Assembly: GCA_010645155.1 (NCBI GenBank) | Contig: CM021315.1 | Span: forward strand, 11,850,902-11,914,901 | DNA length: 64,000 nt | Direction: 5' to 3' | Origin: Tigriopus japonicus | Lineage: Eukaryota; Arthropoda; Copepoda; Harpacticoida; Harpacticidae | In this document: positions 49,601 through 61,600 of the stretch, piece after piece | Numbering within the stretch: the first letter of the stretch is position 1 | Layout: each line of letters starts with the position of its first letter | Program-made: the position numbers and the translations under genes | Notes under the pieces: generated by a model | Told to the model about the DNA's origin: nothing | What the model saw: the letters and a program-made list of their open reading frames with translations, nothing else | Databases searched by the model: none

Positions 49601-52600
49601 TTGTAACCATTAGGGAATTCGAAGGTTTCGATAAATTGTTTCCACAATAGGATTGGAGCTCAACGAAAAATTCATTTACCATTTCATCTTTTCAAGAAAG
49701 GTAGGCTTTAAAATGTCTCAATCGCAGCCCTGCTTGGAACGTGAAAATGAGATTTGAGTAGCTAAGTCGAGGGTAGAATGCCATGCTGTTCCATTTGCTC
49801 TTGGAACAAGTTGAGATTCAATTTCTTCAGTGTCTTTGACAAATGGAACACGAGGGAGTTGAACCAATGGGAGGCCAACAGGAGCGAAAGAAGTGTCTTT
49901 ACTTTCGTTTTCTGTCCTTATCTCTCTCTCTCTAACTTCAAGAGCGAGGAGGAGAGGGAGAAAACCTTGGGGAAGAAATGGACTCCAGGTGTGAGAGAAA
50001 GAAAGACCATGGAGGAGAGGGAGAGAGAGAAATTCACTCAAATTTAGGTCAGGTTGTCCCAAGTGAAAACTGGACCATTAAAATAGCTCTGGCCAGAAAT
50101 GCGATTACGGGTGGTACCGGTTGTGACATGTTCACAAATAACCGTAATAACGTTCAGCTTAGAGTGTTATATCATAATAGTTTATGGTTAGGTCCTGCTC
50201 ATATTTTGCTCATTTGCTCAACCGAGAGACTCCCTTCCTCGTTTTGAGGGGAAGGGAGACGCGAGACGAAAAATGGGCCATAAACAGACATTTGTCTGCC
50301 ACATTATCATTGCCATCGTGGATCCAAATCGGGCGCCAACTTTGACGAACCGTCTAAATCGAAAAGAAACGTGACTGGAAATTCAGATGAAAACAGCACG
50401 AACTCAGCCAAAAACGAAAAAAAAGATGGGAGATTGACTCGAAATAGAGTAATCGTAATATGTTGAGGGACCTGTGTCAATAATCATAAACTTCATACAT
50501 TATCTACCTTACTCCGTTGGCCCATTTGAAACTTGTTTTGACCTTTCCTTGACTATTTATATCCGTCATTAATGGCTAGAATACCAAAAGTTTGGCAAGA
50601 GCGAAATCCCGGTCTATGCATGGATCCACACGAACTTAAGTAATTGAGGGTTGTGTTCCATCAAGTTGTCATAGTATGTTGCAAATTCTCATTCTCCGCA
50701 ACCCTTCCAGCGAAATTGTGGTTGTGCTCGCTCTGTTGCAGAGGTGAGGTATTCCAGCGTATTCTTATGATAGAACCCCCTATTCTCCAGAGTTCTCTTC
50801 CTCCTCTTTGGTCCACATTGTTGGAACCTCAGAGGCTGCTTGGATGCAATTTATGTGGCAGCCACAAGAACCCCATCCCTTTCTTGCTTTGCCTGCTCTT
50901 CCGCTTCTTCTTCTATTTTGGAAGCGCTCGCTTTTGGCCCCAGAGAAACCATGAGCTTTGTTTTGGTGCTGCTTGAAGGGACGACTTCAGAGTTGTTGCC
51001 AACTCTTAAGCAGCTTACCTGGCAAAGTTATGAGGGCTTTTGTGGCCAGCGGAGAAATTCGGACAAAATTAATTTGGGTTTAAGTGAGATTTGCTCCTGA
51101 AACGAGGACTGAGATTCATTCGGCCTTTAGACACCCTATACTCTATTTCTTCGAGTTGAAGCTTCAATTGTTGAACATGTTGAGGCTAGGTGAAATGTTG
51201 AAGCTAGTTGGAGGTTCGGTGGAATTTAATGTCTTCATTTTTTTTACTATGCCGAAGCTGATAAATAGAATTTTGCCTTTTAGCAACCGCATTATTCTTT
51301 TATCGAGAGTTAATCTCGTCCCATTTTAGTTAAATTCAGCAAATTTCTCTTTTTTTGAAAAATGCCTTTCAAGAATTTGTAGTTTTTTTTATAATTCCAG
51401 AATAAATTTTGGAAAGCACAATTGTGTTCTTAAAGAAGCCAAAGGCTAAACAAAAGACAAACTTAAAATTACAAACTTTCCTCCGGAATTGAGACACATT
51501 TTTGCCAAACTTGGCTCTAGGCATTCTTGGTTTAGGAATTCTGAATGAGGATAGTTAACCTGTGACCTAATGACTCAATACACAAGTTGTAGCTTCATAA
51601 TACAGTACACTCTACTATTAAACCACAGTGAACTTCCCATAGGCCTCAACAACTGGCTGATAATGTCAAACACTTGTAGTTTTTTGCCGTTTTGAAAGAA
51701 CGGTTCCAATTCCAACACCTCCATTATTTCCCTTGGATATTCCTCTGGCCTTTTATCGGGATATCGGATTACACTCTTGGCTTTTAGCATTTGAGTTTCG
51801 GGTGAGGGAAGTCGTTTCATTTGGTTGGGGACCTTGCTTCTATTCTTGTTCCCTCGGATAACGGTTCCACTTTCTTTCCTTGACACCCGTTTCTTTCCCA
51901 GCCTTGTCTCGTTCTCTCCCTCTCTCCTTCTTCGCTACGATAACGGATCTCAGGTACTCCAAGAATAACTTAATTAACTAAGAGCCTGAGAAACGTGGAT
52001 GGAGCTAAGCACAAGGAGAAAAGGGAAATAAAGGTCGATATGAATGTGCATCTTCCTCATAACATGTGACCTTCAGTCAGTCCTGTTTCATGTTATAAAT
52101 GTTGACGCTTGTTTGTTTCAGGATCTGCAGGGTGAAATAGATACCGAGCGAGAAAACTTCATGTCCTTGACAACCACGGGCAGGAAACTCTTGTCGACTT
52201 TGGAGGGATCTGAGGATGCTCCTGTTCTTCACAAACGTCTGGAGGAGATGAACCAGAGGTGGAACCATCTCAAAGCCAAAAGTATTGCTATTAGGTGAGT
52301 CACTCTGTGCAACCTTGTTTACTGTAGTTCCTCAATCCGAAGAAACAAGCTGATTTGTAAAATCTCAAGAGTGTGCCACGTTTTCAATTTTTGTTCCTCC
52401 CCGTTGCAAAGATCTCTTGACATTTCTTGAACCGATGTTGAAATGCTGAAAGTTCCAGAGGTTTCTTGACTCAATTGAAAAACTTTCTAATTTATGGACT
52501 GTTTGAATTAGAGGAATGGCAAAGGGAACAGACCCGTTTGCTCCACACAAGAAGGGTTCCATGTCCTTCTTTCGAGGACGGAATGATGGAAATGCATTTT

Positions 52601-55600
52601 GAGTGCCTTAATTTTCATTCCGTCCTTGGCCTGGTCTGCCTCAGATCTGTTTTTATTCCGTTGCCACCATTTTTTCCTCCCTGAGAATTCGACATGGTTT
52701 ATTTGCCTGGGACGAGGGGAACAAGTTGGAACGGAGGGGAATCTTTCCGTCCAGCGTTGACAAAGGGTTAGAATTATGTGCGAGGTGCAACAAAAGTCGC
52801 GAGACTTTATTTGGTGGGATGCTCAACCAAGGGGAAAATTGCTTCAGAGGAGTGTGTATGTGCCTCTTTTTGCAAATAGTTTTCTCCACATTTAAACTCT
52901 CAAAGCTGCCCCCTTTCCGAGCTGTAGAGATCGCTTTGGCTTTAAATTGGGTTTCTCCGATATCACACATTTATGAATGTACATTTGGTGTTCCAAATTC
53001 TGGAAAAAAACGAGTTCTGGTCTAGAAACTCTATCTCAATGCCATTCAAAGATGTTAGCAATGTGTCCGTATCTTGCTCATATGTACATTGAGCATCTCC
53101 ATAATGGTCATGGTAATGTTTCGTTGCCAAAGCAAAGGAAACATTGGTTAAAGCTCTGCATCTGTTTCAATGTTCCATTTTCTCGTGCATTCCAGAAATC
53201 GGCTCGAAAACAATTCAGAACATTGGAACACTCTGTACTTGTCCTTACATGAATTGGCCGAGTGGGCCAGGAAAAAAGAAGACGATCTCGAGGCCATTGG
53301 ACCAATTGGAGGCGACGAGGCCACCATCAAACGACAACAGGTAAATAAGTACATTCTTCAGTTGCCAATCGATAGTTGCATGTATGTATAGGGAGATTTT
53401 TATTCAACTCGATGTCCTTTTGTCTGTCTGTGCAACCTTGTTGTTATGAGCAAGGCTTATCGATCAATTCCTTTTTATCCGGATTATTGCAAGTCTGTAG
53501 GAAACAATTCTGGTAGTACTTCGCGAATGTGGGTGTTGAACACTGTGGAGATATTCCTATTCACCCCCATTTCTTTGGCAGTTTCTAGTTCCGTGTGAGT
53601 GAAGTGGAGATGATGAAGGCTCAAGATGGAGTAACGCATCGTTATGTCGTTGTTGATAACTGGTCACTGAATTATTAATAGGAATACCATCCTTGGTAGA
53701 CCAGAGAACCGAGAAGGGCATGATGCTCTTGATCTCCTCCTTTCTTCTGCCTTTCGATTCCCACTCAGCTATTGCTCGTTTCTCTCATAATCCGTATATG
53801 CTCACATTTTAGGGAAGACTGAACGCTGCTTGGTAAAAGAGTGCTAGATTTCACCTTTGTTAAAAAAGCAAATGACATGTTACAATCAAATCTACATGTT
53901 CAGGATTGCATTTGTACATGATGGTTATGTTGACAAAATCATAGAAATAATACCTTGGTTACATGTTATAAGTGAATGATGGATAATTTGGTCTGCCCAA
54001 ATTCAAAATCATTTAACCAGATCTTTGGTATCAATCCATTAAGTGGATTAAACATGCATCATGTAATCAAATTTCGTGTGTTCAGGGTTATTATAAATTA
54101 GAGCTCCCATTAGATCAAGTCGTAGTCAAGTAAAATTTTAACTTCTAATCTGCGCTCAAATTAAAGAAGCCTTGAGAAGTGAGTACACGTTTTTTTTTTT
54201 GAATTGTGGGTGCTAGGGTCGGAGGTTTGATCCTCGCCCGGCCAGCGAAGCCAGCCATCACATCATGCAGTTTTTCCGATAGGATTCTCTCTTGTCCGAT
54301 ATCAGATTGGTTCTCCCTCTTTGGGTGTGGAATAACGTTTAAAAGTTTCCCTGAGAGAGGTCGGGGAGAAGAATCGAACCTGGGACCTCTCTCACAACAG
54401 GAAACTGCGCTTACCACGACACCATGTCTCCGACCGTAAAGTGGCATTTTCCATTAAAAATACAGTCTTCAAACGAGACGATCAATTTCTTTACTTCAAA
54501 ATAATTTCAATTTAAAAATTGATGATAAAATGAATTAAAAATAGTGCAAAATTACTGTAAACGTAATGTGTCACAATTAGTTTTGATTTGGAATGGGGCT
54601 TTAATATGTGAAAACCCTGTATGTATTGTTAATCATTGTGTTAAAACCACCAACCCCCATAACTCTTCGTAAGATTATCCAGGGCTTCCATAGGCTCAGA
54701 TTTCCCAGTAATTATCCATAGCCAAAATATTTTCAGTGTCTAATGATTGATTGGCTTGCCATTTTAGGACGAGATTCGATCCCTTCGACAAGATCTGGAG
54801 GAAAAACGCGCTGTGATTGAGAACAACCTTTTAACCGGTCGTCAGCATCTTGGAACCTTTGTGGACAGTTATTCAGACTCAACTCCGTCGGAAAGTAGTA
54901 ACGAAGGTAAGATTGGAGATCTTCGCACATGTACACAACACACAGCACAATAGCGGTAGTATGTTCGTGTCTGTTCAAGATGCTTTTGTTCATTAGTAAA
55001 ACCAACAAGAGTTGGGCATACCTAGGATTTACAGCAGGGAATGAGCTCGCTATTCCTTGTATTGGGGTTGTTCCCACGACCCAGACATTTTCCGTCGGTC
55101 CTTGACTGGTCATCAAAATGAGGCCAACCATTGCAACCGGTGGGCATCAACATGTGGACTCGGCTTTGTCTAATCTTGCTGAGGCAAAAAGGCTCTCAGA
55201 CGGCTTGCTCTTAGTTCGATCAGAGTTGGGCACGAGATCTTAGATTCAACTATCTCTTACATCTAGATGTCATATCTTGTTCAGGAAAACTTGAAAAAGG
55301 GAACACAATATGGGTTGCGCTTCCATTTTGTATTTAGAAATGGAATATGCCAACACTCGTCCATTTGGGTGAGCGGTCAAGCGAAATCAAGATAAATAGC
55401 CGCGATTCAATCCTTTTGTGACACAATCAATTCATTTTGTTATCTGCTCTGACCATCTCTGATCCCCCTTCTTTGTCAGGAAAATCTGATCCCGAAATCT
55501 CTCGCCTCAACTCATTTTTTTTCCTCTTCATCTACCTCTATCCCGGTCGACAGAATGGCGGAAGGAGTAATAGTAGTAGTGGAGGTCCTCGGTCCCTCCA

Positions 55601-58600
55601 CTTTTAGCCCATCATTTTTCATAATTTTTTTTTCTCTCTTCTCGGACTTTTTTCTGCAGTTGGCGGAGGCGGATCGGGCAGCGGTGGCGGTGGGGCCCAA
55701 AATGGCGGTGGAGAACTGGATGCCCATCAGAAGGAATTGAACCGAGGGATCCGAACGGAAGTGGGCAAACTTTCCGAGCGATGGAACTCCTTATTGCATC
55801 AGTCTGAACAATGGCAACGACAATTGGACGATACCTTACCGGTGGGTAACAGTAGAAGTACTAGTCTACTCGTCATCAATCATGTTCCATGTTGGGTTGG
55901 GGATTGGGGAAATACGTAGACAAACAGTTCATCTCATGATGTTGTATCGATTGCTCTTCAACATTTGATGGTCTCGTTGGATGCTTCAAGAGACTTGGAG
56001 CCAAGTACTCAATGCAGAAGACGGGGAAAGGAAGCCCAAAGTGGTGGCGGTGGTGGTGGGATTACCTTGTTCCAAATTCTAAGGGATGTTGATAAGAAAG
56101 TTTTCGGATCCCGGCAAGGCTTAATGCCATATTCTTTCATGAGGGAGGCAACGAGAAGCGAGACCAAATTTTGCTTTTATTCCTATCTATCTCCATACTT
56201 GAGCTCTAAAATGTAGATCTACGAGAGTCTATAAAAATATTTGGGTATTCTGTCTGAAACTGAGAAAGTACGATCAGACTGATGTCTTGCACAAAACTTC
56301 GGTCGAGTCCTTCAAAAACGAGTCAAATAAAAGGTGGAAGCTAGCTGGAGGGTACGACCATCTCTTGCCTTGCCAAGGAAGAACTCTTTAGTTCCAACTT
56401 TTCAAAAAGTTACCCGTATAAATCAACTTTTTGTGTTGGAAAAAGCCTTCAGGCATGAGGGTCGTCCGTCGCCAGTCAGATGGATCTCCTTCACTCTCAA
56501 CTAAATTCCACTAAACGTGTCTGATCTTTTGATGATCCAGGACCAATTAGTCTTGTCAACCTCGAGCAATGACAAACTTCCATGAACTATGTAGTCTTAA
56601 AACAATGCTTCATTTTCAGAAGGTGCACATGTTCCAAAAGAGCGTGGAAGCAGTTATGCTCAAATTAACCGAGGTGGAACGAAGTCAAGTCACCTTGAAC
56701 AACATTGGAACCAATGCCAATACCGAATCAGACATCCAAGTATTCAGAAACCAACTCAAGGTGAGTATTGGAACACAAAAGCCTAATAAATCTCAATACT
56801 ACAGAACATGATCATCTGGACGGTCTTCAGTCATAAAAGTAGCTTCTGTGGCATCGATACAACTCGACGCTTGAGGGATTTTCTGCAGTGACCCATACGT
56901 CCAAAAGGGACTCGAAAATCCCCCCCCCCCTTTTCTTTTCCCTGCAAAAAGCCTACAAAAATGGTCAATTTGTCCAAGCTGCGGTTGGATTCTCAGTTCA
57001 AGCCCCTGACCTAAAAGTTTTCGGCATTTTTTTGAAGACTGGTATCCCCAAATCCAGTTTGAAGTGGACCAAGTTTGATCATTGTTGAGAGGGGGAATCG
57101 AAAATACCAACTATTCTACATATTATTGTACTTCGTTTGCAGATATATAGCGGTCATTTGGCGCCTCTTCAGCGACAGGTGGAAGATATTAACGATCAAG
57201 CATCGGATTTCACCACAAATAACGTTGCGCTTTCGCACCAAGTTCTCTCCAGACTCGAGGATATCAACACCAGGTCTCTCATTAATAGAACACTAAAATA
57301 GTTCTTACCCGCTTGCCAACAAACGTGTTTTCTGGAGTGATAATTCTCAATTGCTTTCTCATGCAGTTAGAATGAATTCATTTTTGGTTGCAATGTGCAT
57401 GATAATCCATAGGTGCTTTTGAAAGGACTTTGGAAATGATGAAACATGAACCGACAAGGATTGTACTCTCCTTTGTACAAAGGACAAGTCAGTGGATTGA
57501 TTCTCTCGTGGGGAGTCCAGTCACGTCTTGGTCCTTGTTTAGCCCTCAAATGGTTCCCTTTTTATCGACATTGTACGCTAAGCCTCGGGGCGGTAAAAAA
57601 TCATTCTCCCGGAATGGCGACTGGGGCAATTTTGACTCACCAGCAAACTAGCAAAGCCAGTCGTCGCCCCCTTTTGTATATTTTCTCATAGGTTTAGCCT
57701 TTTATCACTTGACCTTCGCTCCGCTTTTCGACTCCTTCACCTCCTAAAAATGATGATTGAGAAATCAATTCATGTTTTTTTTTCATTTCTATGAATTCTT
57801 ATTGTTTCAGGTGGAAGTTGGTCCAATTAGGGCTGGATGATCAGTACAAAAAACTCAACGAAGTGAAGCGCACTACCAATCGGGACACGTCCAATGGGGG
57901 ATCAACCACGCAGGATTTTTTGTCAGTGGCTGTTCATTACCCTTGGGCTCGAGCCATCTCACAGAACAAAGTGCCTTACTATATCAAGTAGGTTTGCCCG
58001 AGAGATGAGCTGATTAAAACAATTGGTTTCCGATACGACACGAAGCTCAAAGAGCATACTCATCGCTATGATCTCTCTTTCTCTCACACTTTTGCAGTCA
58101 TCAAACCGAGACCACGCATTGGGATCATCCCGACATGGTCCAGCTGTTCAAATCCCTGACCGAGTTCAACTCCATTCGCTTTTCCGCCTACCGAACTGCC
58201 ATGAAGCTGAGACAAGTGCAGAAGAAGCTCGCTTGTGAGTGGAATTTATGGAAATCTACTACCGTCCCCGACAACATTGTTCCTTCCTTCTTATGTTCTT
58301 TTCCTTAGAATGGTTCCAAGGAACCAGTAGTAGGAACCAATTGCCTTAAGCCAGTCATCTTGTGTAGCCATCCACCCGCTTGCTTGTCTTCTGTACTAGT
58401 AGTATAAATGCAGTATATACACAGAATGGACAGTATCAAGGGAGATTTTCACATCAGCTTAATTCTGGGACAACTTTCGTTGAAAAGGTGGAAACTTTGT
58501 GGAACTTCCCTCCTGCTCCCCCCATTCCATCTCCCAAGCTAACCGCCATTTGCCTTTGAAACCGGGCACTATTGTTGTACAGTAAAGAAGGCTTAAAACA

Positions 58601-61600
58601 TCCTCTCCATTTACACATATGGGAATGAGAGAGCTTGTGAGAACTTTGCTCCAACACTAAACTTCGGAACATGGATAGTTGGGGTACTATTGGCTCAACC
58701 CCGTTCCTGCAATGAAGAGTGTAAGAGAGTATACTATACTAATGATGATAATTACTTCAACAGTGCATTATCTCCATTTGAACGTGGCCATTGAAGCCTT
58801 CGACGCTCACGGTCTTCGAGGTCAAAACGACAAGCTCTTGGATGTGTCAGATATGGTAACGGTTCTCTCCTCGCTCTACGAAACCATTGCCGCAGCCAAT
58901 CCAGCAGCCATCAATATTCCACTCTGCTTAGATCTGACGCTGAATTGGTTGTTGAATGTCTATGATTGGTAAGATCCGCCAACTTTGATTCAAGACCATA
59001 ATAATATTAGACTTTTTCCACGTGTTCCAGTCAAAGAACGGGTCACATTCGAGTCTTGTCGTTCAAGGTGGCCATTGCTGTCCTATGTCAAGGACCTTTG
59101 GAGGAGAAATACCGATGTGAGTGGGAACCTTGAGAATGAATATATTCATTTGAAACAATGGCAATTGAGCGTAAACTTATTTGTTGTTCCAGATATGTTC
59201 CGATTGATTGCCGATCAACAACGTCGAGCAACGGAGCGGAAACTTGGTTTACTCCTTCATGATTGTGTCCAAATTCCTCGGGTTTTGGGAGAAGTGACAG
59301 CCTTTGGAGGAGCCAATGTGGAACCCTCCGTGAAGAGTTGTTTCGAGAAGGCTGGGAAGAATAAAGATATGATTGAGGTGGGTTTTAAACTGACTCTTCC
59401 ATGGCCAGAGATCACCGTGCTGTCTTTTAGTATTTGGGCTGTGGATTTTTTCCCTCCCAACAGCTTAATAGCTCTTCAATCTTCCTCCGTCATCAAGAAA
59501 CGGAGGAGAAGGAGGAGAAGAAAGAAGATTTGGGCCATCAATGGAGGTCTTGGTCCTGAATTTTGATTTTGCTCTCTATCAGGGTTGCCAAGATCCATTG
59601 TCCATCAGTCTCTAGAAGGGGGACCAACTACCATTTTGAGTTGATCCATAAACACTGGCAACGCTGAGCTTCGCGTTTCCCCCTTGGCAATGTTAATCTT
59701 CGCGGTGTTTAACCCGTCAAATGATTTGATTGAGAGTCCTGAAACGAATGATGGGCTAACAAAAACGTCGTCTTTCAGACGAGCTGCATTCATATTGATT
59801 GAGTCAAACACATCCCAAAATTAGCCCTTCAGCTTCTTCCTCCCAAATCCAAATCTAAACTGTTCCATTTGGCTTTCAGGCTCTTCATTTCCTGAATTGG
59901 ATGAAACAAGAACCTCAAAGTATGGTTTGGTTACCCGTACTTCATCGGTTTGTGGCGGCAGAGTCAGCTCGACATCAGGCCAAATGCAACATTTGCAAGC
60001 AGGCTCCTATCCAAGGATTCCGATATCGATGCCTCAAATGCTTCAATTTTGACATGTGTCAGACCTGTTTCTTCGCGGGAAAAGGCGGGAAATACAAAAA
60101 CCACAAAATGGCTCACCCCATGCAAGAGTATTGTACCACCGTAAGTGGAGTTCAACGATAACAAGTTCCAGTTTTTGGTCGACAAACACGAACATGAAGG
60201 CCAAATTACTCTGAGTTGGCCACAAAGTTTTTGGCTAATGAGTTGGTGAACACTTTCACCTCCTTTGTTATGAAGTGATTTTGCACTTTTGGAAAATGAA
60301 AGCCTCATTATCTTTCTTGGCCCTTGAGGTTCGAGTCCTCGTTCTCCTTCACTGTATGGGATAACTCTTTGAGTAAAGTTTGAGAGAGTCCTTGAACCTT
60401 TTGCAGACCACTTCTGGCGAGGACATGAGGGACTTCACCAAGCTCCTGAAGAACAAATTCAAATCAAAAAAGTACTTCAAGAAGCATCCTCGTCTGGGCT
60501 ATCTTCCTGTTCAAGAAGCTGGAGGAGAAACCAGTCCATACAGCCAATACGACACCCTTCCCAATAGCTCGTCAGGAGCGAGTCCAAGTCTTTCACCGCA
60601 ACGGAGCTCCTCCAAAACCGATATGAGTGAGAGGTACGGACAGCTAATTAGGGTGGTTTTTAAGATTGAGTGCAATATTTCCACACTTCTAATCTTTTGT
60701 ACAGTACTACATTCAAGATGTCGGAACAATTCTTATCAGTTATTGCAGAATTGACATATGATGCAAAGAAAACACAAGATATTAAAGCCCCGTAGTATTC
60801 CGAGCCCATAGCAGTGAAAGATGTATTTGCTAAGTAACAGATGGAACAAGGCATTCATAAGCTTTTTCATAGATTACAAAAACAAAGTTACGTTAAATCG
60901 CAACAAAAATAAAATAAAATGAAAACGTGGTAGTATGAAAAGTACAGTAATTCTCACGTATATTCTTAATATATCTCATATTTTTCGTAATTGTCTATTT
61001 ACTATTTAAAGGAATGATTGCTGGCTAAATACTCACATAATAAAACAGTTTTAATTTTTCTTTGTGAGTAATTTTGTGCTGTATGTAAAGGGTACGAACA
61101 AATGCTGAAAGTTTCTTGACTATGTTGCATAAGAGCTACAAAGCATCTGTGGAAAAAGAATAGCCGTTGCGTTTTTAAATCGAATAAACTCAACTTGTTC
61201 CTCAATGCTTTGAATGAAAATAGTCGAAAACTTTTACATTTTTTTCTGTTGGCATGGTTACATTTTCATTTTGCTAAAAGAAAAAAAAATGTAACGTGAG
61301 AATACTGATCACTAGGGACGGGCAAAAAGTGTAAAAATATTTTTGTAACATAAACACATTTATTTCCCTTTTGCACTTTTCGCATTTATTTGCACGATTT
61401 TTTTACGAATTTAACGTAAAATGAACAAATTGTTGAGAGTTTGCTATTTCTTCTTTTCAAATGTAAACGTTTGGAAGATTTTTTTTTCAATTTGAAAACT
61501 AAATCTGATTTTACAACTCCCAGCGTAGGCTAGCATAGTATTGGTTATTACTACTTCAATATCTAAGTTTTGCTCTTCAAGATTGAAAAGTAACAAGCAG

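Larger units (their letters stand above)
53341..54767. other. Intron holding nested MITE and SINE
   Basis: 1.4 kb between spectrin-repeat exons. It contains MITE copy 3 (54083-54619) with a SINE inside it. No further exon. Confidence 0.6.

Noticed and set aside
54359..54435. tRNA gene (possible anticodon GTT) on the minus strand
   Set aside because: T stem is poorly paired and the sequence continues into a body with an A tail inside a MITE; it is a SINE head.
60329..60345. GGTTCGAGTCC word resembling a Pol III B box
   Set aside because: No A box or foldable tRNA-like structure upstream.
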